The notes beneath the pieces were generated by a model. It was not told the DNA's origin and made no database searches. It saw only the letters and a list, made by a program, of their open reading frames with translations. A program made the position numbers and the translations under genes. Shown here piece after piece: positions 1 to 9,852 of a stretch of 64,000 nt of DNA. Position 1 is the first letter of the stretch. Each line of letters begins with the position of its first letter. The stretch is from Spirodela intermedia (Eukaryota; Streptophyta; Magnoliopsida; Alismatales; Araceae): NCBI GenBank assembly GCA_902729315.2, contig LR746276.1, positions 721,169 to 785,168 on the forward strand. Direction: 5' to 3'.

Positions 1-356
1 ATCATCAGACATAACTCTATTTCCATCTGATTTGTATTCGTTGGGCACTAACGTCATCTTGATGTCCACACACCCTTATTTTCCTTTTTTGAGAATTTTA
101 AATATATTTTATTTTCATTTCCTAATATAAAATTCATAAAAAATAATATTCTTTGAAGAAAATTCTGAATAATTACTTGATATTATATTACATTTTTGTG
201 ATGGATTTGAAAAATTATTATTATTTTTAGAAGTTTTATTAAACTATAATTAATATATTTTTTCAAAATTACTTTTAAATATCTAAAAATTAGTATTTTC
301 TAGTTTTATAAATTTTAAATTTACATAATTTACTATACAACAACTAAGTCACGTTA
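1..356 (+). mobile_element. Solo-LTR family, copy 1 (3' end only, cut by window edge)
   Basis: AT-rich sequence whose end, an ACTAAGTCACGTTA stretch at 343-356, matches the 3' end of six other copies in the window (consensus end ACTAAGTCACGTCA). It also shares the preceding block containing TGACGTC-like, CACCCTTATTT and AATATATTTTATTTTCATTTC. Orientation is taken as forward, with TGATAAG as the 5' end elsewhere. The 5' part lies outside the window. No coding sequence of its own. Confidence 0.75.
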
Positions 357-2434
357 GGTGCTTTCAACACTCTCTCATTCATGATAGAAGGATGAGTGAA
401 CCATGTATAGAAAAGTCAAATATCAGACAGTAGAAGATGTCATCCAATGGAAGATGTGGAGGATAGAGAGACAATCAAAGACCTACGAAGATCTAGAAGT
501 ATAGACCATGTAAGTGGAAGTAGGAACCAACAATCTATTAGGGGCATCAGCTATTATTCCCCTAATAGAGAAGATCATTCTCCATTCCTAATAGACAATT
601 CTAGTGATCAACTTGTGCTTCTTAGCCTCCACTCTCAAGTGCCAACACTTACGCCTCAAGAGCCAGCACCTAGTGTAGAGATCAACACTTTTAGCTCATA
701 ACAATATGTCAAATTTTGTTAACAAAATACCTTATCCTCTGCATGTGTACTCAAGAGCTTTAGGGGACTATAGATTGACAAGACATTTAAGTCAAGTTAT
801 TGGGTTTAACAAGACACAATGCTATATGGAGCTGGCAGCTGATTCAGTTTGAAGATTTATTTGGGAAATTCTCGACCAACACACAATGAGGATATGGAGT
901 AGTTCAAATGAATGCCCCTTGTACATCATCTATTGTTCATCATTTAGGAGGAGCAGCAATACTCAATGGGCAGACCAGCTTCAAAAGCTAGGATGGATCC
1001 ATAGCCCGTAGCATGGTAGATGACATGTAAATCGAGAGTAATGGAGTAGGCTGAAATGGATGCCTAGTGCACGGTAAGTAAACGCATACAAAGCCATTGA
1101 GGTGCTATGTAGAGCAGATTTTAGGTGGGCAATCCAAATGTCTATGAAACATCAAGATGATAGACAACAAATGTGTACAGAAGCCCTGATTGGTTCCGTT
1201 TTCTGGGCTTGGGCGTCAGAAACTAGGTCCAAGAAATGACTACGCCCGGAGAAGGCCACAAGTGGAAGCAACCGATGCTTTGGTCATTCAGTTGACTCCT
1301 TGCTGCCAGTCTGTATTTTCTGTCATGCTGGCAAAAACGGGAATGAAGTCAGTTGGGTGGCGAGGACAAAGGCTGCTGGAGCAAGGAGATAAATAGCTAG
1401 AGCGAGGCAGAGACATCGTAGGAAGCTGAGGCAGAGATAGCTGCGGGGCCCGTCTAGGTCCTTTTCTGGACCGAATCCTTGTTTATCTGTGCCCGCGTGG
1501 CAACCCACAGAGATCGTCAACGTTTCACACTGTGTACCCGAATGGCCCGTCAACGTTACACCGTTGACCTGCATGTGCGTACCCGAATGGCCCCCCACCT
1601 CTTGAGGGGGCCCGTCAGCGTTGGATGGGAAAGCGCTTCACGGCATTCTGCATTAATTGCGTTGACAAACTCACCCATCTCCCCAACCATCTCCCTGTCC
1701 CCTGTCCCCCCACCCCTCTCTCTCTCTCTCTCTCTATCTATCTCACCGGCTGGGTTGACTACCCAACCCCCCGCTCTCTCTCTCTCTCTCGACCTCGCTG
1801 GCTGGGTTGACTGTCCAACCATCTCCTTGTCTCCCCGTTGACGAAGACCTAATTGAATGACCAAACAAGGGAGGGACCGATAATATTGAAGGATAAGCGG
1901 ACTCTTCGTGTGAGGGCGATGGGCGTGAATGGCAGTTTTATACTTACAGGCCCACCGGTCCAAATCAGATTACTCTGGAAGGTTCCGTAGAAACACCAGG
2001 CCAGTGACTACAGTGGCTTACCTTGTTATGGGCGCCGATTGACTGCCCCTGGACCTCTTCAAAGCCTGGATCTGAGATCCCCGGTCGCCACCTTATGGTC
2101 CCTCACCCATTAAGAAAGAGAGAGAGAGAGAGATGAAAACAAGTAAGTGATGGATAATCGGCAGGCCAGTGACTGACTTCGGGTGAGGTTCGGATGAAAA
2201 CAAGGTATTCATCAGAGAATGGGGGACTGCCCAGCGATGGATCACATGGTGCCATTGGCGGAGCTCCACGCGGAGGCCACCGTCGGCCAAGTCTGTTCAC
2301 GTCTTAAGGCTATTAGTCTTCTGCTCTACTCTCTCTCTCTCTCTCTCTCTGCGTTAATGAGAAGGGCCCTTCCTAACAACTATGCCTGATCCTCAGAGCG
2401 TTCGGAGCTTTGCCCTCCACAGTGCCTGGTTACT
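357..2434 (+). promoter_or_regulatory. Upstream region of glycine-rich protein gene 1
   Basis: No convincing gene here. From about 555 on, the sequence is homologous to the regions upstream of the two sister genes (about 19290-21140 and 25195-26737). Shared blocks include GATCATTCTCCATTCCTAA (570-590 area), a CAAGTGCCAACACTTACGCC block, the CGTTTCACACTGTGT block near 1520, a GA run (2116-2133) and a CT run (2326-2350). The G-box present in the other two copies (CACGTGGC) reads CGCGTGGC at 1494-1501. Small open frames are low-complexity CT/GA translations. Stretch 357-554 is not shared with the other copies and shows nothing recognisable. Confidence 0.6.
2326..2350 (+). repeat. CT microsatellite in promoter
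   Basis: (CT)n run about 85 bp upstream of the TATA box. Counterparts lie at 20850-21062 (greatly expanded) and 26630-26655. CT-rich tracts near plant core promoters are often bound by GAGA-binding BPC factors; that role is inference. Confidence 0.6.
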
Positions 2435-2442
2435 TATAAATA
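2435..2442 (+). promoter_or_regulatory. TATA box of glycine-rich protein gene 1
   Basis: TATAAATA, 62 bp upstream of the ATG at 2504. The same motif at the same spacing precedes the two sister genes, so the 5' leader would be about 35 nt. Confidence 0.8.
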
Positions 2443-2503
2443 GACCAGCGCATCAGCGTCTTCTCGGCACCTCATCCTCGTCTTTCTCCTCTTCTCCGGC
2501 GAG

Positions 2504-3116
2504 ATGGCTTCCAAGGCTTTGCCCCTGCTGGGCTTCCTCCTGATCGCCATGCTCCTCGTCTCCGCGGCTGTCGACGCAAAAGACAGCAAGGATAAGGAAA
2601 CAAGTTCGTTCTTATACCCTCCCCTTTCCCCCTCCCCTTTCCCCCTCCCCCTCACATATTGTCCTCGCTGTTGCGTCCATGCTGCTGAGACTCCACGTTT
2701 CAGGAGCTCCTAGAGTTTCTCAGGCTAACACAGAAGCTTTTTCATTGCCATGATGCTGAGACTCCACGTTTTAGGAGCTCCCAGAGTTTGTCAGGCTAAC
2801 GCAGGAGCTTTTTCGATCCCATGCAGAGATCTCCGTCGACCAGGGTGGCGGCTTTCCGTATCCCGGCGGGGGAGGCGGCGGTGGCGGCTACCCGTACCCG
2901 GGAGGCGGCGGCGGCTACCCATACCCAGGGGGCGGCGGCGGCGGATACCCGTACCCGGGGGGCGGCGGCGGCTACCCGTACCCGGGGGGCGGCGGCGGCG
3001 GCGGTGGCTACCCGCCCTGGTGGCGCTGCCGCTACCGTTGCTGCAATAGGTTCCGCTACAACTGTTGGTGTTGCAGCCGGAAGGAGTACATGGCTGCTGC
3101 GGAGAAGCACAACTGA
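2504..3116 (+). CDS. Secreted class II (cysteine-rich C-terminus) glycine-rich protein, copy 1
   Basis: Two exons, 2504-2603 and 2827-3116, with a GT..AG intron of 223 bp; 129 residues. Residues 1-25 are a clear signal peptide (MASKALPLLGFLLIAMLLVSAAVDA). A short acidic/lysine stretch follows, then five YPYPG units (the first reads FPYPG) separated by runs of 5-8 glycines. The C-terminal cysteine module has the pattern C-x3-CC-x6-C-x-CC ending in SRKEYMAAAEKHN. This layout matches plant class II glycine-rich proteins (AtGRP3 type), which are extracellular and in Arabidopsis bind the wall-associated kinase WAK1; that role is by family only. The frame is fixed by the repeat and by identical structure in copies 2 and 3. 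A TATA box lies 62 bp upstream and AATAAA at 3193-3198. The intron carries a 71-bp tandem repeat. Expression and polysaccharide or receptor partners are unknown. Confidence 0.82.
2679..2820 (+). repeat. 71-bp tandem repeat (2 copies) inside the intron
   Basis: Two units with period 71 bp, each starting near ATGCTGCTGAGACTCCACG and ending in AAGCTTTTTCATTGCC/ATCCC just before ATG. The second unit runs into the true 3' splice site (CCCATGCAG). The same unit occurs three times in gene 2 and once in gene 3. Confidence 0.9.
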
Positions 3117-4245
3117 GAAGACGGCCTCCGGCCTGCGGCCGCCGAAGCTGGGAGGTGGCCTTCGCGCTCGACGCGGCGAAGGGCCCCTCTTAAATAAAAT
3201 GCCCCGTAGAGGCGAGCATGCACGCGCTTGTACTGATACGTTAGCTTTTTAATGTTGTCAGGTGTGAATTCGCTGTCTTCTGATATAACGAACGGTTAGA
3301 AAGTGGTTGCGTTGAAGGGTGTCAGTGGGGTGGGGCCGAACTTCGCCGAGTGAAAGGGGCCGGTACCCTGTGTGTGTGAGTGAGTGAGTGTGTGAGAGCG
3401 AGAGAGAGAGAGACAGATTGTCAAGTGGGTGATAGAGGATGGGGTCTCGCCCATGGCGCTAGATGGACGAATCGTCCTTGTAAAACCATAGATGGATGTA
3501 TTGTAGTTTGAATTTTTCTGAATCCTAAAAATATATTATTGGATATTACTTTTAAATTTTGTCCAAAACTAATACACGGTTTGATGATTAATTATTACTT
3601 AATCCTATCATTGACTAATTAACATGAGCACACTATGCATGGTGCTTCGTGTTACATTAATATAAGTAATATATATATTTTTTATTTTTACAGGTTTTTT
3701 GTGCTTGTTATACTTTTGCTGACCGTGCAACATGGAGTATCTCTCTAAGAAGGTATCTCCTTTCGGCAATTTAACATAATATTAAATTAGCTTAAATCGT
3801 AATCTAGAATATTCATTTGTATATTTAATAGAGCCCATGTAATTTACCACAGAAAACTTGTATTAATTTTAGGATGATATACCTATAAATTAACTTTATA
3901 TTTCAATTTTATGATTAATATTAATTATATGGTTTATTTTGAAAGCTAATTACTTCAAGGAAGAAAAAAAAACACAAGAGAAAAAGCTCGATGGAAGAAA
4001 ACTTGAAAATATTTTAGTGGGGGCATAAAATATATAAAGAAAAAAATGATTTTCATTTTAGAAATTTCACATCTTCAAATCTAGAAAATGTTAATATTAT
4101 AATTAGTAGGATTTTATGAGATATTGGGACCCAAATAATAAATCTAAATTATTATTAAATAATAATAATAAAACTCACTTTTGGAGACTTCATAAAAAAT
4201 ATTATTTTGAAGTTCTTTGTGATTAAAGATGACAACTTTTAGAAA
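3117..4245. other. 3' flank of gene 1, non-coding
   Basis: 3' UTR with AATAAA at 3193-3198, then a GT/GA microsatellite (about 3370-3415) and AT-rich flank. All of it is homologous to the 3' flanks of genes 2 and 3. No gene seen. Confidence 0.6.
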
Positions 4246-4379
4246 ATGTGAACTCAACATGAAGTTTTCTAGAGCTTCGTATAGAACCATTGGCATAAGA
4301 ATCTCTAACTCTCCTATGGAGAACCTTAGTTACAAATTAAAGAGTCTCAAACCCCACCCTAAATAATGGAACTAGTTTA

Positions 4380-5236
4380 TATATAGAATTATCCACACTG
4401 AGGTGGAAGAGTTGAAGGAGCTAGTGAAGGTCGAGAGACGACTGCAAGATCAATAGATTAACATCACTTGAGAGAGACAAGTTCGAGTAAGCAAGTAGCT
4501 AGAGGAGACATCACAATGACATAATATATTATCTCTAAAAATCATGTATTTAGTGGTTGTGTGAGGTTGATAAGAACACATGTTTTTTCCATGCCTTATC
4601 ACATATCGATCTCAATTTGATTATACATCTCTTCTAAAGGTGTACAACTAGAACACATCCCATATGTAAGAGACAAGAATTTTATAATTTTGTACCATTC
4701 TTGCCTCCTAGCCAATTGAAATCTTACAAGATATATTCTCATCGATTCTATCCTTAGTCACCTACCAAGAGATCTCAACCCTTATGACCATACCTAATAG
4801 GGAGGAGATCCGAGATATGGTCTTCTTGATGAGTAAGAACCAAACACTTAGACTTGATAATTTCTCAGCTGATTTCTATATAACATGTTGGGATATCATT
4901 AGAATAGATTTAGTCTATGTCATTAAGAAATTCTTTCACTACAAAGTCTTCCCACAAGTCGAAAAGCCACATTTATTACACTCATACAAAAAGTGGACAA
5001 CTTAACTTCTTTTAGAGACTTTTGGCCCATTAGTTTCTATAATGTGTACTACAAGGTTGTATTGAAGATCAAACTAAGTATTGTCCTTAATAAGCTCATA
5101 TCTCTGAAGTAGTGTAAATTTATCTAGGGATGACACATTCACAAACTAGCACAGTCTTTTGGCTAAGACAACTATGGTTCTAATGTCATCATCAAACTAG
5201 ATATAGAAAAAACTTTTGATATAATTGATAAAACTA
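4380..5236 (+). mobile_element. L1-type LINE relic, 5' segment (reverse transcriptase region)
   Basis: Frame-broken translation shows L1 ORF2 landmarks in order. Around 4550-4580 is the W-L-x-x-x-D-K-N-T-x-F-F-H-A motif upstream of the reverse transcriptase. The frame at 4784-5003 carries an EIRD..F.M..N...R.DNFSADFY..CWDII pattern. At 5200-5230 is LDIEKTFDII, the relic of the L-D-x-x-K-A-Y-D catalytic block. The element continues after insertions at about 8085-8259 and 11737-11950. It has many stop codons and is inactive. Confidence 0.75.
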
Positions 5237-6224
5237 AATCGAGGGTCATTTAAATGCCTTGAAATCAATTAACTAAAAATATTTAGAATTATAATTTCAC
5301 CTAATTAAAATACTAAAATAAGTAAGTATTATGGTAAGTTCAAGGTCGATCCATAAGGAATGAGAATTAGGCAAGAAGTAGCTACTATTCTATTTAATTG
5401 ATATATTGAGATGATATGAACACGAAGAAGAAGGGGCAATGGTAAATAAGAAAGATATATATAATCAAAATAAGGAAAAATAGAAATATGATGATGCAGG
5501 AGATGATTAGGAGGGCAAACACTCACAAAAAAATCATAATACGAGATTGAAAATGCATCTATATCTATTTCTAGACTATGAAGACTTAGATGGTTGTTCA
5601 CACGTGGAATGTATCATACTTGAAAAAACTTACCACGGACCTTTATATTTCGTAAAGACTAGGTAGTTTCCTCTTTGAGTATGCTTCTTCTTATGATTTT
5701 AGCTATGAATCAATGCTTAAATCAACCTAAAACACATCCAAATCGATGCAAAACCTCAATGTTGTTTCATTCAAGCTAACTAAATGTCAAGGCATTCAAA
5801 GTAAGATTGTTTACCTCTAAGTGGCAGCTTAAATGTGTAAGGGTTTACACGAGAGTATGAGATTACATGTGTAGGGATGATATCTACCTTCACATGAGGT
5901 GATTTATTTGAGATCATTTGATCTACAACTGTGAATGATTTGAAGCGTTAAATTTGGAGATCTTGTCATAACTATAAGATCTTTCATAATGTTGAGATCT
6001 GTTGCACCTTCAATAATTATCCTTCATCTACCATAGACACACTCTTGGCAGCTTTTGATCTCCTCATTTGGTGATGCTATGTGTCAGTACCTTCACCATT
6101 GATTCCATCACATCATCTCTAGATCAAATCTCATCCATAGAAGTATATATCCTTCTTAAAAATCATAAAAAGATATCAAAAACTCTTGAAATTCTCTCAT
6201 ATTAGTAAAAAGGAATCAATTATG
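5237..6224. repeat. Unclassified insertion inside the LINE (left part)
   Basis: AT-rich sequence that interrupts the LINE after its LDIEKTFDII block. It resumes after the nested solo LTR at about 7990-8084, where the LINE returns. It contains an AAGTTCAAGGTCGATCCATAAGGA stretch of the type seen in plant LTRs, but no coding relic and no clear target duplication. Possibly another solo LTR; not certain. Confidence 0.4.
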
Positions 6225-7989
6225 ACTATTGACGTGACTTAGTCGTTGTATAGTAAATCACTTAAATTTAAAATTTATAAAACTAGAAAATACAATTTTT
6301 TGGATATTTATAATTATTTCTAAAAGAATATATTAATTATAATTCAATAAAACTTCCAAAAATAGCATTAATTTTTCAGGTCAATCAAGGATGTAATATA
6401 ATATTAGGTAATTATTCAGAATTTTTATCAAAGAATACTATTTTTTATAAAATTTATACTAGAAAATAAAAATAAAATATATTTAAAATTCACAAAAAAG
6501 GAAAATAAGGGTGTAGATGTCAAGATGACATTAGCACCCGATGAATGCAAATTAGATGGAAATAGAGTTCCACCCAATGATTCTTACATAAGTGATTACA
6601 AATGATTTAATTGATCAAATTAAGATCTATAAAAATTGAAAGAATCATAATTGAATGAAGTATAGCTTGGTAAATTTAAATCATGTAAATTATCACTAAA
6701 TGAAGTAGAAATTAAGTTGAAAATAAAAAAACAGAGTTTTGACGTCGCAGTAGCAATGCATCGGCGATGTGTCAGTGATACATTGGAATCCTGAGCCTTT
6801 GAGAAGATCGTTGTATAGTGTCCACTTTTAAGACTCTCCTTATATAAGGACAATATGGGCAATCTTTACAATTCTTTACAAAGTCTAATGAAATAGGTCA
6901 TCAAATCATCTCTAGCAACTGTCACTCGACGGAGTGGAAAAACGGCAACTTTGCAGTTCTTTGGTGGCTGTCAGCTAACGGAAAGGAGTTGGATGGAGGT
7001 GAAATGTGTGTCAGGGAGCTTCATTCTCTGATCCACGCAACAAGAAGAGGCTCTTCATCGCATCCGATACACTCGCAGGAGGTGGCGACTCGTCTCCCAG
7101 CAGATCATCTTCTTTCTGACAACAGCTTGTTCATCGATCAATTAGAGATGATTTACTCAATAGATTCGCAATCCTTTTATCATGAATTGTTCAACAATTT
7201 TAGTAACAATGCTCCGGGAATCATGTGGATGAGATTTTGCTAATGATCTAGCGATTCTTGTGACTTAATCTTTCATCAGTGATCTACAAGAAAGTCATAA
7301 TAATCAGATAAAAAATATGAGTTTTAGCTCTAGAAGGATTTGAACTCACGCTAGTTGTCCCCTTACATGAGAGAGATTGAAATAAATACTCTAATGCCCT
7401 TATCAAATGATGTCATCATGGTATATCTCTATTATGAACAAGGGGTATTATATGTATTAAAATTATTAAAGCCTTTTTAGAGAAGGTGTGATGTGAGTTT
7501 AGTTCCACATCACTTGTGCACTGAAGTTTCAGACAAATATATAGTAATATTACATTTGCAAGTAAGTTCTTTTCTCCTGCATGTACAACCACTTCTTGCT
7601 TCACAATTAGCTGGCTATTGATGACGTGGAAGGAGAGTGACATATATGTGCCCTCATTGGTCTTAGTTGCTTGAGCCCTTGCTCGTAGCTCTTCTTTGAC
7701 TACACTTCCAACTCGCTTGTAGGCCAAGCTGGCTGACAGGTCTCACCATTTTATTATATTTTATTATATTTTTATTTTATTTTCTTTTTCTTCATTTATC
7801 TAAAAATTTAGACTATAAAAATCATATAAATTTGTAGAAAATCACATAATTAGCCAAAAAATCACATTAATCAACTAAAAACTACTTTCCATACTTTAAC
7901 ATAAATATAAGTCTATTTATCATGATTTAAGACTAACAATATATTATTTACTAATTATTAACTCATGATAATGAAGAATTATCAACTAT
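6225..7989 (-). mobile_element. Solo LTR (1755 bp) with perfect 5-bp target duplication
   Basis: LTR at 6230-7984, reverse orientation. It begins TGACGTGACTTAG and ends TTATCA, i.e. TG..CA. It is flanked by ACTAT at 6225-6229 and ACTAT at 7985-7989. There is no internal retrotransposon sequence, so it is a solo LTR left by LTR-LTR recombination, or a complete short non-autonomous element. The small open frames within (6620-6862, 6989-7243, 7416-7727) also occur in other copies and are not genes. It contains a decayed tRNA B-box-like stretch near 7330-7345. Confidence 0.88.
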
Positions 7990-8084
7990 AAAACTTAGGA
8001 AAAATTTTCAAAAAAATTCTAAAATATTAAACTTCATGAAATATTCAATGAAATAGGAAATGTTTATTTTTTAATATGATAACA

Positions 8085-8259
8085 TACTAGATCATAAGAT
8101 TTATGCATTTCATATGATAATCAACATTTTATCAAGGATCAAATAGAATTTTCTTACCAAAATTCTTTAACACTTTAGATTCACCAACAAGCTTATTGAC
8201 CTAGTGATGCTTACATAAAGAGAATCACTTCTCCCTATTGGTGAATGGCACTTTCTCCC
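8085..8259 (+). mobile_element. LINE relic, middle segment
   Basis: Short stretch that continues the L1 reverse transcriptase after the insertion: remnants of the LYGFH...I region and a V-L-I-N-G-like block (about 8232-8250). It is cut at 8260 by a solo LTR and resumes at 11737. Confidence 0.6.
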
Positions 8260-9081
8260 TAATAAATCTTCATTATCATGAGTTAATAATTAATAAATAA
8301 AAATGTTTTAGCCTTAACTCATGATAAATAGACTTATATTTGTGTTAAATTATAAAAATTAATTTTTAATTAGTTAATAATATTTTTTTGGGCTAATTAT
8401 GTGATTTTATGTGAATTTATATAATTTTTATAATCCTATTTTTGAGGTAAATAAAGAAAAATAAAATAAAAAGATAGAAAAAGGGAGGGACCCGTCAGTC
8501 AGCCAAACTCGCAAGTGGGTTGGAAGCACAATTAGACAGAGCCATAAGTAGGGGCTTGAGTGGTTAAAGGTGAACTGGTGGAGGTATGTGACGTGACTCA
8601 GTCGTTGTATGTTAAATCACGCAAATATAAAATTTATAAAACTAGAAAATACGAATTTTCGGATATTTAGAAGTATTTCTAAATAAATATATCAATTATA
8701 ATTCAATAAAAATTCCAAAAATAGCGGTAATTTTCCAGGTCGATCACAGGGATGTAATATAATATCTGGTAATTATTCAGAATTTTTCTCAATGAGTACA
8801 ATTTTCTTACGAATTTTATACTAGGAAATAAAAGGGAAATATATTTAAAATTCACAAAAAAAAGGAAATAAGGGTGCGGACGTCAAGATGACGTCAGCGC
8901 CCGGCGAACGCGAATCAGGCGGAAACAGAGTTCCGCCCGGCGATTCTTACGTAGGCGATTACAGACGACTCAATTAATCAAATTAAGATCTGTAAAAGCC
9001 GGAAGAATCGTAGTTGAACGAAGTATAGTTTGGTAAATAAAAATCAACAAAGTATCACTAAATGAAGCGTAAATTAAATTG

Positions 9082-9369
9082 AAAGCAGGAAAACAGAGTT
9101 CTGGCGTCGCGACGGCAATGCGTCGGCGATGCACCGGAATCCTGAGCGTTCGGGAGGATCGTCGTGCAGTGTCCACAGCCTCGAAGGCTCTCCTTAGACA
9201 AAGACGACGTGGGAAATCTCTAGATAAAGCAGGAAAACAGAGTTCCGGCGTCGCGACGGCGACGCGTCGGCGATGCACCGGAATCCTGAGCGTTCGGGAG
9301 GGTCGTCGTGCAGTGTCCACGGCCTCGAAGGCTCTCCTTGGACAAAGACGACGTGAGCAATCTCTAGAT
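9082..9369. repeat. 144-bp tandem duplication inside the young LTR
   Basis: Two adjacent units, 9082-9225 and 9226-9369, both starting AAAGCAGGAAAACAGAGTT and ending TCTCTAGAT. They differ at only a few positions. The other LTR copies have a single unit. Confidence 0.92.
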
Positions 9370-9841
9370 CTTCTCGCGAAGTCTAGAGACTAATGAAGTG
9401 GGTCGTCGAATCGTCTCCGGCGGCTGTCACCCGGCGGAGCGGAAAATTGGCGACTTTGCGGCTCTCCGGCGGCTGTCACCCGACGGAGAGGGGCTGGATG
9501 GAGGTGAGGCGCGTGTTAGGGAGCTTCATCCTCAGGTCCGCGCAGCAAGAGGAGGCTCTTCATCGCATCTGGTACGCTCTCAGGAGGTGGCGACTGGTCT
9601 CCCGGCGGATCGTCCTCTTCCCGACGACGGCTTGTTCGCCGATCAATCGGAGATGATTTACTCGATGGATTGCGATCCTTTTATCGCGAATCGTTCAGAA
9701 ATTTTAGTAGCAATGCTCCGCGAATCGCGTTGACGAGATTTTCGCCGATGATCCAGCGATTCCGGTTGCTTAATCCTTCACCGGCGATCTGCAGGAAAGT
9801 CGCGATAATCAGTTAAAAATATATGAATTTTGACATTGGGA

Positions 9842-9852
9842 GGATTCGAACC
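9842..9852 (-). other. tRNA-like B box within the LTR
   Basis: On the minus strand the LTR reads GGTTCGAATCC, a perfect match to the RNA polymerase III B-box consensus (GGTTCGANTCC). Related decayed forms occur at the same place in other copies (near 7335, 10665, 13035, 14430, 36275). I find no convincing A box at the normal spacing upstream, so this is not called as a tRNA or SINE. Confidence 0.55.

Larger units (their letters stand above)
555..4245. repeat. Segmental duplication unit 1 (glycine-rich protein module)
   Basis: Homologous in order to 18825-24100 and 24705-29852: promoter blocks, glycine-rich protein gene, conserved 3' flank (GTGCAACATGGAGT-type block at 3728-3742; GAGACCCAAATAA-like block near 4125). 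Homology stops near 4245, before the aspartic protease that follows in units 2 and 3, where the sequence runs into a LINE. The unit was therefore truncated here, or the protease was lost. Confidence 0.75.

Noticed and set aside
1323-1963. Open frames of 91-135 codons on both strands upstream of gene 1
   Set aside because: Low-complexity CT/GA translation in the promoter block. The same block in units 2 and 3 does not keep the frames.
4140-4180. A CRISPR-like or satellite array
   Set aside because: Only short AAT runs; no regularly spaced direct repeats with unique spacers anywhere in the window, as expected for plant DNA.
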